From Paraburkholderia gardini (GTDB lineage: Bacteria > Pseudomonadota > Gammaproteobacteria > Burkholderiales > Burkholderiaceae), in NCBI RefSeq assembly GCF_907164575.1, contig NZ_CAJQYY010000004.1:155283-219282 (forward strand): a DNA stretch of 64,000 nt. Reading direction: 5' to 3'. The notes under the pieces are model-generated. The model saw only the letters and a list, made by a program, of their open reading frames with translations, was not told the DNA's origin and ran no database searches. Made by a program: the position numbers and the translations under genes. Shown here piece after piece: positions 37,313-47,447 of the stretch. Each line of letters begins with the position of its first letter. Within the stretch, counting starts at the first letter, position 1.

Positions 37313-38710
37313 TCAGAGATGCGGGATGGTGGCGGGCAGATCCGCATGCACGGCGATCGGATCGCCATCGATATGTCGCATGCCATGCGAGCACAGCAGC
37401 CGGTACAGCGTCACGCGTGAAATGCCGAGTTCCTGCGCCGCGTCGCCGAGGCGCCCGCGATGACGCAGCAGCGCCAGCTCGATGGCCTGACGCTCGGCCG
37501 CTTCACGCGCCTGCGCAAGCGAAACCGGCACGATCTCCACGTAATCCGCGAGCTCGAGGTCGCGTGCGGTAATCGCACGCCCCTCGGACATCACGATTGC
37601 CCGGCGCACGCGGTTGATCAGCTCGCGCACGTTGCCCGGCCAGCTGTAGTTATGCAGCGCCGCGATCGCATCCGGCGAAAACCCGCGCAGACGGCGGCTC
37701 GCATCCTTCCTGAAGCGTTCGAGCATGTGACGCGCGAGCAGTTCGATGTCCTTGCCACGCGCGCGCAGCGGCGGCTCGTCGATCTGCAGCACGCACAGAC
37801 GGTGATACAGATCGGCACGAAACCGCCCTTCGATCATCGCCGTATGCATGTCGACGTGCGTGGCCGAAATGATCCGGACGTCGACAGACGTCGACGCGTG
37901 GCCGCCCAGCCGTTCGACCTTCCCTTCCTGCAGGAAACGCAGCAGGCTGGCCTGGCTTTCCATCGGCAGATCGCCGATTTCATCGAGGAACAGCGTGCCG
38001 CCGTTCGCCGACTCGACGCGGCCGATCTTGCGCTGGTTCGCGCCGGTAAAGGCACCGCGCTCATAGCCAAACAGTTCGGATTGCAACAGATGCGGCGGGA
38101 TCGCGCCGCAGTTGATCGGCACGAACGGCGCGGCGCGACGGCCCGAGCGTTCGTGAATCGCCACCGCCGTCAGTTCCTTGCCCGTGCCGGATTCGCCGGA
38201 GATAAACACCGGCGCGTCGGTCATCGCAACCTTGCGGATCGAGCGGAAGAGCGCGAGCATCGCGTCGCACGAACCGACCATTTCACCTTCGGTGCCAGCG
38301 GTGGACGTGGCATCGTTCGAGGCGGGTTCGCCAAGCGAAATCATTCCGTAAGCGTGACCGACGGAATCGACGATGCGATCGCCCGCATACGGGACCGTTA
38401 CGTAATCGAAACAGTAGTCACGCACCAGACGACGCAGTGCTGCATCCTGCAACTGGCCTGGCGTGGTGGCGGCTACCCAGCCGACATTGGGCATCGTCAG
38501 GCACGACTCGAACCCGACGATTTCATGCGGCTGAAAACGGCTCGACAGGTCGAGCAGGCCGCCGGCTGCCGTACCGGCACGCACAGCGCGACGAACGTCC
38601 CGCGCCGAATTGACCACTTCCACATGCCAGCCGCGCTCGTGAAAGCGCGAATTCAGGTCCGCGCTTGGATCGCGAGTCACGTAAATCAATTGCCGCGGTG
38701 CGGATTCCAT
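37313..38710 (-). CDS. Sigma-54-dependent enhancer-binding protein, VpsR-like (left copy)
   Basis: The 465-residue regulator has an N-terminal receiver-like domain (1-125, VpsR type, with no obvious phospho-acceptor triad), an AAA+ domain (Walker A GESGTGKE 172-179, GAFTGA 219-224, Walker B GGTLFLDE 237-244) and a Fis-type helix-turn-helix ([19 protein letters not shown]). An intact GAFTGA means it can engage sigma-54. It is divergent from the fap-like operon, with 540 bases between them. The right-hand copy at 45771 is a close paralogue. Control of matrix or biofilm genes in response to cyclic di-GMP is known for VpsR and Burkholderia BerB; here it is inference. Confidence 0.9.
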   Translation of the reverse strand: MESAPRQLIYVTRDPSADLNSRFHERGWHVEVVNSARDVRRAVRAGTAAGGLLDLSSRFQPHEIVGFESCLTMPNVGWVAATTPGQLQDAALRRLVRDYCFDYVTVPYAGDRIVDSVGHAYGMISLGEPASNDATSTAGTEGEMVGSCDAMLALFRSIRKVAMTDAPVFISGESGTGKELTAVAIHERSGRRAAPFVPINCGAIPPHLLQSELFGYERGAFTGANQRKIGRVESANGGTLFLDEIGDLPMESQASLLRFLQEGKVERLGGHASTSVDVRIISATHVDMHTAMIEGRFRADLYHRLCVLQIDEPPLRARGKDIELLARHMLERFRKDASRRLRGFSPDAIAALHNYSWPGNVRELINRVRRAIVMSEGRAITARDLELADYVEIVPVSLAQAREAAERQAIELALLRHRGRLGDAAQELGISRVTLYRLLCSHGMRHIDGDPIAVHADLPATIPHL

Positions 38711-39207
38711 TATTCAGATCCTCTCGTCAACGAACGTTAAGGATGACGGCACGTACCTGAACAGTTGTTTTCAGACACGCCGGCTCACGTCGGGATTTCG
38801 CGTTGGCAAAAAACCGAACGGCCATTCCATTCCGTGCGGACAGCGGATCCCCGAAAAGCGGCGTGTGTGTATTGAGACGTCCCTGGTCCGGACATTTTTA
38901 AAATGTGCTGCTGTTTTCCAGAGCTTACTATACGCGCGCCGCCCGGGAAAACATTTATGCAAATTAAATATCTCTTCCGCCACAGGTAAGGCTGAGCGGA
39001 CGATTCGGGTTGTCTGCATCCTGTTAATAAACCGATTCCATCACACGATTAAACGTTTTCACCCCGTTTCACGTCCCGCCGCTGCTTTCCGGAATCTCCG
39101 GTATTTTCTGCCACTCGTTTCAGACCTGAAACATTTTCAGTCGTTTTCTTAATCCATCCATCACGCCAATTAGAAGCTGCCCAGTCCCATCAATGGATTG
39201 CGGCAGA
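38711..39207. promoter_or_regulatory. AT-rich intergenic region between regulator and fap-like operon
   Basis: This stretch is visibly more AT-rich than its neighbours and contains no open frame worth calling. It carries palindromes: ACATTTT-T-AAAATGT (38892-38906), AAACGTTT (39051-39058) and the GTTTCAG cluster at 39117-39140. It must hold the left regulator's own promoter and the activator-binding region for the operon. Confidence 0.65.
39117..39140. promoter_or_regulatory. Candidate enhancer site: overlapping CTGAAA/TTTCAG palindromes
   Basis: GTTTCAG-AC-CTGAAAC (39117-39132) is a perfect 7-base inverted repeat, and its right arm forms a second one, CTGAAA-CAT-TTTCAG (39126-39140). The three half-sites lie 68-91 bases upstream of the sigma-54 promoter, the usual distance for an enhancer-binding protein. 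Binding by either flanking regulator is inferred. Confidence 0.55.
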
Positions 39208-39224
39208 TGGCACACGTTTCGCTA
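39208..39224 (+). promoter_or_regulatory. Sigma-54 (-24/-12) promoter of the fap-like operon
   Basis: TGGCACACGTTTCGCTA has GG (39209-39210) and GC (39221-39222) with the required ten bases between them, and matches the TGGCAC-N5-TTGCW consensus in all but one or two positions. Transcription should start near 39234, giving a leader of about 17 bases that still includes the AAGGAG ribosome site (39238-39243). Confidence 0.72.
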
Positions 39225-39250
39225 AATGTCCTGCACCAAGGAGACACACC

Positions 39251-39706
39251 ATGCGACCTGTTTTCCGCATCGACATGAAGTTGTCCACGCTGGGCGCCGC
39301 AATCTGCGTCTTGCTGGCCTCGACGGCGCTGCCTGTCGACGCCATTGCCCAGGTGGTTGCTCCCGCATCAGACAGCAGTAGACCTGCCGTTGCATCCGTA
39401 ACGCCCGTAGTGCTCGCCAGTCTGGACGACAACGCGACGGACACATCGTCGGTCGCCGCACAGACGTCTGCCGATTCCACCGGGGCCGCGGACGTCGCCG
39501 CGTCGAACGGCATGGTGCTCGACGACCAGATGCTGTCGCGGCAGCGCGGCGGCGCGGTCGGCATGGTGATGGTGGCGGCGACGCCGCAGATGCGGGGCGG
39601 GTCGGTGACGCTGTGGGACGAGATTGCACCGCCCACGCCGCTGCCGGTTCCGGTGGATGCGGCCCGCGCGGCGCAAGGCAACGTGGCGAGCTTCACAAGA
39701 CAGTAA
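39251..39706 (+). CDS. Secreted protein with internal double-glycine motif, first gene of fap-like operon
   Basis: The 151-residue product has a signal peptide (hydrophobic 11-33, ...DAIAQ), an Ala/Ser/Thr/Val-rich middle and the motif LDDQMLSRQRGG ending at residue 101, followed by AVGMVMVAATPQ. The motif resembles the double-glycine leader end recognised by C39 peptidases, and a C39 peptidase is encoded in the same operon. There are no cysteines in the mature part. It is preceded by AAGGAG and the sigma-54 promoter. No family was recognised; by position it could be FapA-like or an extra subunit. Confidence 0.75.
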   Translation: MRPVFRIDMKLSTLGAAICVLLASTALPVDAIAQVVAPASDSSRPAVASVTPVVLASLDDNATDTSSVAAQTSADSTGAADVAASNGMVLDDQMLSRQRGGAVGMVMVAATPQMRGGSVTLWDEIAPPTPLPVPVDAARAAQGNVASFTRQ

Positions 39707-39777
39707 CGCGAATGAACAACGAACACGATCGCCGCTGCCCGGCACCGGCACTTCGGTTCGCTATCGGGGACCCTGAC

Positions 39778-40284
39778 ATGACCGCTTCAACCCAGACCAC
39801 GCGTGCCCGCCGGCCATCCGCGCCGCGCCTTGCAGCCCTGCTGCTCGGCGCCCTGGCCGCCGGTGCCGCGACGCTCGCGAGCGCCGAGCAGGCCGTCAAT
39901 CCCGGCGACATCATCGTCGAACGTCAGATCACCCCGCGCATCGCCTACGACAACGTGCCGAAGAGCGAGGACCCGGTACTGGTGCGCGCCACGACGTTCC
40001 CGGCCAGCAGCTTCAATCCGATGATGGCGACGATGGTCTCCGACGCGGACCTGACGAGCGCGCACGGCTCGACCGGACTGGCCGACGGCAGCGTCGGCGC
40101 AGCCGGCCTGCAGGCGGTCACACGCATCCTCAGCGGCAACGCCACCGGCAATAACATCGCGCTGAACAGCGGCAACATCGGCGCGCCGGCGGCGGGTATC
40201 GGCGGCACGATTTCCTCATCGGTATCGGGCGCGCTGGCGCCGCTGTCGACCGCCCTCGGCGGTGCGCTGGGAGGCCTGAAATGA
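39778..40284 (+). CDS. Secreted Gly/Ala/Ser-rich protein of fap-like operon
   Basis: The 168-residue product begins with an Arg-rich n-region and a long signal peptide (PRLAALLLGALAAGAATLASAEQ), then VNPGDIIVERQITPRIAYDNV, and ends in a Gly/Ala/Ser stretch (GNNIALNSGNIG, ALGGALGGLK). An upstream ATG at 39712 is possible, but the later ATG at 39778 has a GGGGA site and directly precedes the signal. The stop overlaps the next start by four bases (ATGA). By position this corresponds to FapA in the Pseudomonas operon; sequence similarity was not tested. Confidence 0.72.
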   Translation: MTASTQTTRARRPSAPRLAALLLGALAAGAATLASAEQAVNPGDIIVERQITPRIAYDNVPKSEDPVLVRATTFPASSFNPMMATMVSDADLTSAHGSTGLADGSVGAAGLQAVTRILSGNATGNNIALNSGNIGAPAAGIGGTISSSVSGALAPLSTALGGALGGLK

Positions 40285-40910
40285 GCCGCCTTCCGAACCG
40301 CACCCCCGGCATGCGCCGTTCGATCGCCGCGTGCGCGGTACTCGGCGCACTGCTCGTGCCGGTCGCCCATGCGCAGTCCGTCCCGCGCGTCACCGCCGAT
40401 GCGACGATCGCGAACGGCGCCGCGACCAGCGTGCACGGTGCGATCGCGATGAACGAAACAGCCGGCCTCGACAACGCCCAGGCCAACCAGTTGACGATCA
40501 CGACAGGCGGCGCGGTGGCGAACGACAACTTCAGCGCCCAGAGCTCGACGGTCGCCGCGAAGGTCAAGGCCGCGCGCGCTTCCATCGAAGGTAATGCATT
40601 TTCCAGTACGTCCGGAGCGGTGATGTTGAACCAGTCTGCGGGCGCGGGAAATCTCCAGCAAAACAGTGTGCAGCTTGGCACTGCGGCGCTCGGAGTCGAG
40701 ACCGTTCCGGATGGGGTGCTATCCGCGACGGCCGCGAAAAACGGTGGTTCGGGTCAATCCATCGGGGTTCAGGGCGTCAGGGAAGCCAGCATTTCCAATG
40801 AGGCTTTCAAGAACGTCAGCGGGATCGTCCAGATCAACCAGGCTGCAGGAGCCGGTAATGCAACGGCAAACAGTTTTGTGCTCCGTCCCCCGGCGGGCAC
40901 TCTTTTCTAA
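40281..40910 (+). CDS. FapB-like protein with three amyloid-type repeats
   Basis: After a signal peptide (AACAVLGALLVPVAHAQ) the 209-residue protein has three repeats: GAIAMNETAGLDNAQANQL (about 53-71), GAVMLNQSAGAGNLQQNSV (112-130) and GIVQINQAAGAGNATANSF (181-199). The pattern is small/hydrophobic-x-x-N-[EQ]-x-A-G-x-x-N-x-x-x-N. Spacing is about 60-70 residues, as in the three-repeat Fap amyloid subunits. It is shorter than the next gene's product, like FapB versus FapC. There is no C-terminal CXXC, unlike the Pseudomonas proteins. Confidence 0.78.
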   Translation: MSRLPNRTPGMRRSIAACAVLGALLVPVAHAQSVPRVTADATIANGAATSVHGAIAMNETAGLDNAQANQLTITTGGAVANDNFSAQSSTVAAKVKAARASIEGNAFSSTSGAVMLNQSAGAGNLQQNSVQLGTAALGVETVPDGVLSATAAKNGGSGQSIGVQGVREASISNEAFKNVSGIVQINQAAGAGNATANSFVLRPPAGTLF

Positions 40911-40938
40911 ATAGCCACACTCGTATCGGAGCGAAAAA

Positions 40939-42522
40939 ATGAAACGCACAATTATTGCAGCGGCAGTGTTTGCGGCAGCTTCGGGTTCCGCCTTCGCATC
41001 GCCGCAGAACCCCTACCTGTTCAACGCCACCATGGTCGGCGAACAGGTCGGCATCGAAGGCTGGGTCACGCTGTTCGGCTGCGTGAACGTGTCCAGCACC
41101 GCCGGCGCCGTCGTGAACAACACCCAGAACACCAGCGTCTTTGCATCGCTCGATCCACAGGCACAGAGCTATATAAAGGGCGCCGTCACGACGAGCTATA
41201 ACAACCGTTCAAGCGGCGTTGTCGGCACGGGCACGAACACCTCGTACGACAACAAGTCGTTCACGGCAAACGAAGCCTCGTTGCACGGCTACACAACGAC
41301 CACGACGAACGCATCGAACTCGACGACGACGAAGAGTTCGGCCAGCAACTACGCGTACGGCAACACGGCGAGCGCGGGGGAAGCGAGCCAGGCACATAGC
41401 GCGAACGACAACGGCTGGTCCAGCAACAGCGCCTCGGCAAGCGACACGTCGAAGACGCACACGAATAATTCTTCGTCGCAGAATGCGAGCTCCAACTACG
41501 CGAATGGCAACCATAGCCAGGCGGCGGCAGGCACGGCTTCGGCAGGTATCGCCACCTCGAGCGGCGGCAACATCTTCAATGGCCACGCTGGCGTCTCGGT
41601 TTCGGGTTCGGAAAGCACCGCGTCGAACTACAAGAGCAATCACAACAACGGCGGTTCGTCGACGTCCTCGCACGGCTCGAACTCGGAAGACACGTCGAAC
41701 TCGACGAAGAGCGCCGATGCAAACCACGCTTCGTATGGCGACGCATCCCAAAGCTGGGCGGCAACGGCATCGAACAGCGGCTCGGGCAACAAGTCGAAGG
41801 GCTCCACGTCGACTTACGCTCATAACGACTCGTCCACGCATGCGACGGGAAGCGCAAGCTCCTCTTCGTACAGCAAGTCGTCGCAGGCATCGCGCTCTTC
41901 GGGCTACAGCGTGAACGACACGCTGGCAACCACCGACGTGAAGACGACCGGCTCCGTCACGCAGGTCTATGACACGCGCGTCGCCGGCACGCTGAACGCC
42001 ACCACGGGTGCGGGTGCGGGCTCGGGTGTATCGGGCAACCTCGGTATCAACATCGCGGAAGGTATCGACAACGCCCAGAGCAACGACACGTCGCTCGCTT
42101 CGGTCGACATCGGTAACGTGTTCGGCAATGCGCAGGTCTTCAACGTGCAGTCGTCTTCCGGCCTCGCGAAGATCAACAACTTCAACCTGAACGCTTCGAT
42201 CGGCGATAACTCGCTGCAAAACGTCTCGGGCAACGTTGGTGTGAACGTCGCGTCCGGTATCGGCAATGCGCAGAACAACAGCCTTGCCGGCGCGGTCACG
42301 ACGACGTCGCGGGGTAATGCGCAGACGACGGCCATGGTCGCCACGGACAACAACTCGCAAAGCGCGTCAATGGCGGTGCAGGGTCAGTTCCAGGGTACGG
42401 CAATGCTCGGCGCCGGCGCGCTTGCAAACTCAACCGGCAACATCGGCGTGAACATCGCCGGTGGCGCCGGCAACCTGCAGCACAACGGTCTGGCGATCGC
42501 CGCCCTCAACAGCGGTCACTGA
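40939..42522 (+). CDS. FapC-like major fibre subunit with Ser/Asn/Thr spacer and three C-terminal repeats
   Basis: The 527-residue product has a signal peptide (MKRTIIAAAVFAAASGSAFA), a conserved-looking N-terminal part to about 80, and a 240-residue Ser/Asn/Thr/Ala-rich spacer (about 85-330). Three repeats follow at about 363, 428 and 497: SGNLGINIAEGIDNAQSN, SGNVGVNVASGIGNAQNN and TGNIGVNIAGGAGNLQHN. The repeats share the pattern of the preceding protein. One Cys only (LFGCVNV), so no CXXC. I infer an exported amyloid-type fibre subunit. The spacer is unusually long and N-terminal to the repeats, whereas Pseudomonas FapC has linkers between them. Confidence 0.78.
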   Translation: MKRTIIAAAVFAAASGSAFASPQNPYLFNATMVGEQVGIEGWVTLFGCVNVSSTAGAVVNNTQNTSVFASLDPQAQSYIKGAVTTSYNNRSSGVVGTGTNTSYDNKSFTANEASLHGYTTTTTNASNSTTTKSSASNYAYGNTASAGEASQAHSANDNGWSSNSASASDTSKTHTNNSSSQNASSNYANGNHSQAAAGTASAGIATSSGGNIFNGHAGVSVSGSESTASNYKSNHNNGGSSTSSHGSNSEDTSNSTKSADANHASYGDASQSWAATASNSGSGNKSKGSTSTYAHNDSSTHATGSASSSSYSKSSQASRSSGYSVNDTLATTDVKTTGSVTQVYDTRVAGTLNATTGAGAGSGVSGNLGINIAEGIDNAQSNDTSLASVDIGNVFGNAQVFNVQSSSGLAKINNFNLNASIGDNSLQNVSGNVGVNVASGIGNAQNNSLAGAVTTTSRGNAQTTAMVATDNNSQSASMAVQGQFQGTAMLGAGALANSTGNIGVNIAGGAGNLQHNGLAIAALNSGH

Positions 42523-42589
42523 TCGAATCACAGTGGGGAACGCGCCGGCCGCCACGGAAGCGGCCGGCGTGAATCAGCAGGAGACCAGC

Positions 42590-43312
42590 ATGTCCGGGCT
42601 TGTCCCACCTCTCGTGTCGCGGCGCGTCGTCAGGCTCGCCGCAGCGCTGGCAAGTTGCACGATGTGTGCGGCAGGCCACGCACAGGCTGTCATCGATACG
42701 TCTACCCTGATGGGCGTCCCGCTTCATAAAACGGTGCGCTCGATGAAGGACATTCGTTACGGCCACATCGTCAGCCAGCAGTTCGATTACAGCTGCGGTG
42801 CAGCTGCGCTCGCCACACTCCTCAAGTACGGCTACGGCATCGACATCCCCGAGACGGAACTGATCCGCCGCATGATGGTGTTTTCAACGCCCGACGTCGT
42901 CGTGAAGAATGGTTTTTCGATGCTCGACATGAAGAAGTTCGTCGAGACGATCGGGCTGCGCGGCAGAGGTTATCGGGTCAATGTCGACGCGTTGTATCAC
43001 CTGCAGATCCCCGTCATGGTTCTGATGAATATCGGAGGGTATGAGCATTTCGTGATCGTCAAGCATGCGCAGGACGGCCGCATTTTCATCGCGGATCCTG
43101 CCCTTGGCAATCGCATCGTGCTCGAAGAGGACTTCGCGAAGACCTGGAACGGTCTCGTGTTCGCTGTCCTCGGAAAACCATTTCTGGAGGATTCACCGCT
43201 GTTGCAGGACAACGAGTCGCTGGCCCTGAAGCTGCGCACCAACGCGCTGAACAACGGGACGGCGGCGACTCCTTTTGTCGAATTTGGCTTGACCAAGGCA
43301 GACCTGTTCTGA
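42590..43312 (+). CDS. fapD: C39-family cysteine peptidase, FapD-like
   Basis: The 240-residue protein has a signal-type N terminus (RLAAALASCTMCAAGHAQA) and a papain-like C39 domain. Its catalytic residues can be placed: Gln63/64 and Cys69 in QQFDYSCGAAALATLLKYG, His153 in YEHFVIV and Asp169 in FIADPALG. FapD is the peptidase of the fap system and works in the periplasm. The ATG at 42590 has AGGAGA six bases upstream. It lies between the repeat-protein gene and the FapE-like gene, exactly its place in Pseudomonas. Possible substrates are the GG/GK-motif proteins of this operon. Confidence 0.85.
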   Translation: MSGLVPPLVSRRVVRLAAALASCTMCAAGHAQAVIDTSTLMGVPLHKTVRSMKDIRYGHIVSQQFDYSCGAAALATLLKYGYGIDIPETELIRRMMVFSTPDVVVKNGFSMLDMKKFVETIGLRGRGYRVNVDALYHLQIPVMVLMNIGGYEHFVIVKHAQDGRIFIADPALGNRIVLEEDFAKTWNGLVFAVLGKPFLEDSPLLQDNESLALKLRTNALNNGTAATPFVEFGLTKADLF

Positions 43313-43319
43313 CCCGACC

Positions 43320-44153
43320 ATGAAGCTTACATTCACCCGATTCGGCTTCGCGTTGTGCGCATCGACATGCGTCTTCGCAAGTGGGGCTTTTGCCGCCGAC
43401 GGAACAGGCACTTCACCGGTTCCCGGTTTTCTGTCGACGCGCGATGTTGCCCCTCAGCAACTCAAGTGGCAAATGGTGGACGACGACGTACTCGAGCATC
43501 AGACCGGCAAATTCGCCGGTGCCCCGATGATCTCCGGGTTCGTGCTGAGTGTCCTTTCCCAATGGCAGTTGCCCAATGGTGCGGCGGCGATCGCCCAGGG
43601 CGCCCTCACCGTCACGAAAAATCTGACTAACCAGATCAACGCGCAGGTGAACACGATGACGAAAGTCATCGAGCAGAACGCGACCAACGCCGCCAACAGC
43701 GGCGCCAGTCCGAACGCAACGACCAGCGGCGGACAGGGCGTCTCGGTGAACGGCGTATCGCAGGTCACGCAGGTGGCGGGTGACCACAACATCGGCGTGA
43801 ACGCGGCAACGATCGATTTCAACAACAACGCTGCACAACTGGCGAACGTACCAGGCGGCACGAATTCGGCGACGTCGAACGCATCGAACGCGTCCGGCAC
43901 GATCAAGGCTGGCATCGCGTTCGGCACGGGCGGCGTCACCGTCGCACTGCAGACGCCGGCCGGCATCGCGACGCAAACCATCGTCCCGAGCACCGCGCAG
44001 CAGGTCAGTTCGATCGCGCAGATGCTACAGATCGCGGGGAATAACCAGCAGGTCGGGAACCAGTTGATGTTGCACCTGCAGACGCAACAGATGACACCGG
44101 CAATGCTGCAACAGATCGGCGTCCTGCAGGCTCTGCAGAACTCGAGGAGATAA
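43320..44153 (+). CDS. FapE-like secreted protein
   Basis: The 277-residue product has a signal peptide (FALCASTCVFASGAFA) and the segment WQMVDDDVLEHQTGKFAG (about 50-67) followed by PMISGFVLSVLSQWQLPNG. This is similar in layout to the LDDQMLSRQRGG motif of the first operon gene. The rest is Ala/Asn/Gln/Thr-rich, with VAGDHNIGVNAATIDFN resembling the amyloid repeats. It starts seven bases after the peptidase stop. Position between the FapD- and FapF-like genes points to FapE; similarity remains to be tested. Confidence 0.72.
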   Translation: MKLTFTRFGFALCASTCVFASGAFAADGTGTSPVPGFLSTRDVAPQQLKWQMVDDDVLEHQTGKFAGAPMISGFVLSVLSQWQLPNGAAAIAQGALTVTKNLTNQINAQVNTMTKVIEQNATNAANSGASPNATTSGGQGVSVNGVSQVTQVAGDHNIGVNAATIDFNNNAAQLANVPGGTNSATSNASNASGTIKAGIAFGTGGVTVALQTPAGIATQTIVPSTAQQVSSIAQMLQIAGNNQQVGNQLMLHLQTQQMTPAMLQQIGVLQALQNSRR

Positions 44154-44212
44154 GGCGGGCCGCCACCCGTGACCTGAGACCGCAGTAAAAAGAGACGCAG
44201 GCAGTACCAACG

Positions 44213-44224
44213 GCAACGCGTTGC
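44213..44224. promoter_or_regulatory. 12-base perfect palindrome before the FapF-like gene
   Basis: GCAACGCGTTGC lies in the 117-base gap before the porin-like gene. It could be an operator or simply chance; there is no T-run and no sigma-54 spacing (nine, not ten, bases between GG and GC). Confidence 0.35.
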
Positions 44225-44270
44225 GACAAGGAGACCCGCGGCGCGCGGCTGTTTTCCCGGGGGAACAAGA

Positions 44271-45746
44271 ATGAAGAACGATTCAGGAACCAGGGCGCCG
44301 CGCAGCGCACTGGCGGCCATTCCAGTCGCGGTGATGCTGTTCGCGCTTTCACAGGGGGCGAGTGCGCAGGCGCTTGCGGGCCAGTCGGTGGACGAACGGC
44401 TCAACACACTGATGCGCGTCGTCGACGAACAGCAAAGGCAGATTCACTCGCTGGAGCGGCAGGTCACGAACCTCGAGATGGCGCAGCGCGGACGCGGCGC
44501 GCCGGGTTATGGCGGCCCCGCCGGCTCGGAAGCGGTCGCAGAGCAGCCCGGCGCGGACGGCCTGCCCGTGCCGCTTCCGCCGCTCGCCCAGGTCAGCCCG
44601 GGGGCACCGGCGCCGGGCGGTTCGACAGGTACGGCGACCGGCGTGCCGGTCAACCCGCCCTCGCCCAGTAACGGCGCGCCGGGCGTGCCCGCGGGTGCCA
44701 CGCCGGCCACGGCCGGCACGTCGGGACCGGCCGGCTCCGCCGGCACGGACGGCACGGTCGGCCAGACCCAGAAAGCGGCCGAACCCGTCCGTACCCAGGC
44801 CGAGGAAGCCGTCGTACAGCGCGAACACGCACCGCTCTTCGACCACAAGCTGACGCTCGACTGGGGTATCAGCGATACCTATTACGACCGCCGCCAGCTG
44901 CAACTGTCCGGGTTCCTCGCGCTCGACGCGATTTTCCTCGGCAACATCAACCTCGGTCAGACGAAGTCGCACCAGGTGATGGCCGACCTCGACACGCGCT
45001 ACGGTCTCACGGACCGCATGAGCGTCGATGTCGACGTGCCGTACATCTATCGTCACAGCGACTTCATCGTGGGCGGCGCGGGCGGCGCGGCCAATTCGCT
45101 GTCGGACGCGTCGGTCAATTCCAGTGCGATCGGCGACGTCAACTTCGGGATCTATTACCAGTTCCTGAAGGAAACCAACAACCTGCCCGACGTGGTCGGC
45201 AGCCTGCGCGTCAAGGCGCCGACCGGCACGTCGCCGTTCGGCATCAAGGTCGTCCAGCTCACGCCCGACAACACGAATCTGGTCGCGCCGAGCAAGCTGC
45301 CCACCGGCACGGGTTTCTGGAACATCACGGCGGGTATGTCGGTATTGAAAACCTATGACCCGGTCGTGCTGTTCGGCAGTGTGTCCTATACCTACAACAT
45401 CGCCCGTTCGTTTGCGGATATCTCGTCGGTGGCCGGCCAGACACAGCCCGCAACCGTGAAGCTCGGCGACATCGTGCAGTTCGGCGGCGGCGTCGCGCTG
45501 GCGTTCTCGGACAAGGATTCCGCAAGCATCTCCTACACGATGGCTATTGAACCGTCATCGAAGACGAAGTCGCCGGGCGGCGGCTACGTCAGTGTGCCGG
45601 GCAGCGAAACCACCGCGTCGGTACTGAATTTTGGCTTGAATCACGTAGTGAACAAGCACCTGACGATCAACGGCGTGGTGTCGGTGGGCCTGACGCCCGA
45701 CGCACCGAATTTCGTCGTCGGCATGCGGTTCCCCTACACTTTCTGA
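44271..45746 (+). CDS. fapF: FapF-like outer-membrane β-barrel secretion protein
   Basis: The 491-residue protein has a signal peptide (AAIPVAVMLFALSQGASAQ), a short coiled coil (about 38-75, VDEQQRQIHSLERQVTNLE), a Gly/Pro/Ala linker to about 185, and a C-terminal barrel of alternating strands (KLTLDWGISDTYYDRRQLQL, MSVDVDVPYIYRH). It ends in FPYTF with the terminal Phe expected for BAM insertion. A coiled coil plus β-barrel is the design of FapF, the pore that exports Fap subunits. The linker is longer and the coiled coil shorter than in Pseudomonas. Confidence 0.82.
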   Translation: MKNDSGTRAPRSALAAIPVAVMLFALSQGASAQALAGQSVDERLNTLMRVVDEQQRQIHSLERQVTNLEMAQRGRGAPGYGGPAGSEAVAEQPGADGLPVPLPPLAQVSPGAPAPGGSTGTATGVPVNPPSPSNGAPGVPAGATPATAGTSGPAGSAGTDGTVGQTQKAAEPVRTQAEEAVVQREHAPLFDHKLTLDWGISDTYYDRRQLQLSGFLALDAIFLGNINLGQTKSHQVMADLDTRYGLTDRMSVDVDVPYIYRHSDFIVGGAGGAANSLSDASVNSSAIGDVNFGIYYQFLKETNNLPDVVGSLRVKAPTGTSPFGIKVVQLTPDNTNLVAPSKLPTGTGFWNITAGMSVLKTYDPVVLFGSVSYTYNIARSFADISSVAGQTQPATVKLGDIVQFGGGVALAFSDKDSASISYTMAIEPSSKTKSPGGGYVSVPGSETTASVLNFGLNHVVNKHLTINGVVSVGLTPDAPNFVVGMRFPYTF

Positions 45747-45770
45747 CGTGCCACCGATACGAGGTCGATC

Positions 45771-47336
<1,566 letters not shown>

Positions 47337-47447
47337 GCGCGGCGCGTTCCCCACGCAGCGGACATTGCACGCAAGCGGCCGGTTCCGCGAAAAGAGGCGA
47401 TGCGCCCGTCAGGTAGAATCAGGACGATTACGTTCACTGACTACTCG

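Noticed and set aside
41300..41900. Tandem DNA repeats or CRISPR-like array in the Ser/Asn-rich gene
   Set aside because: The protein is low-complexity, but the DNA shows no fixed repeat unit or regular spacing.
44211..44224. Second sigma-54 promoter before the FapF-like gene
   Set aside because: GG and GC are nine bases apart instead of ten, and the match is explained by the GCAACGCGTTGC palindrome.
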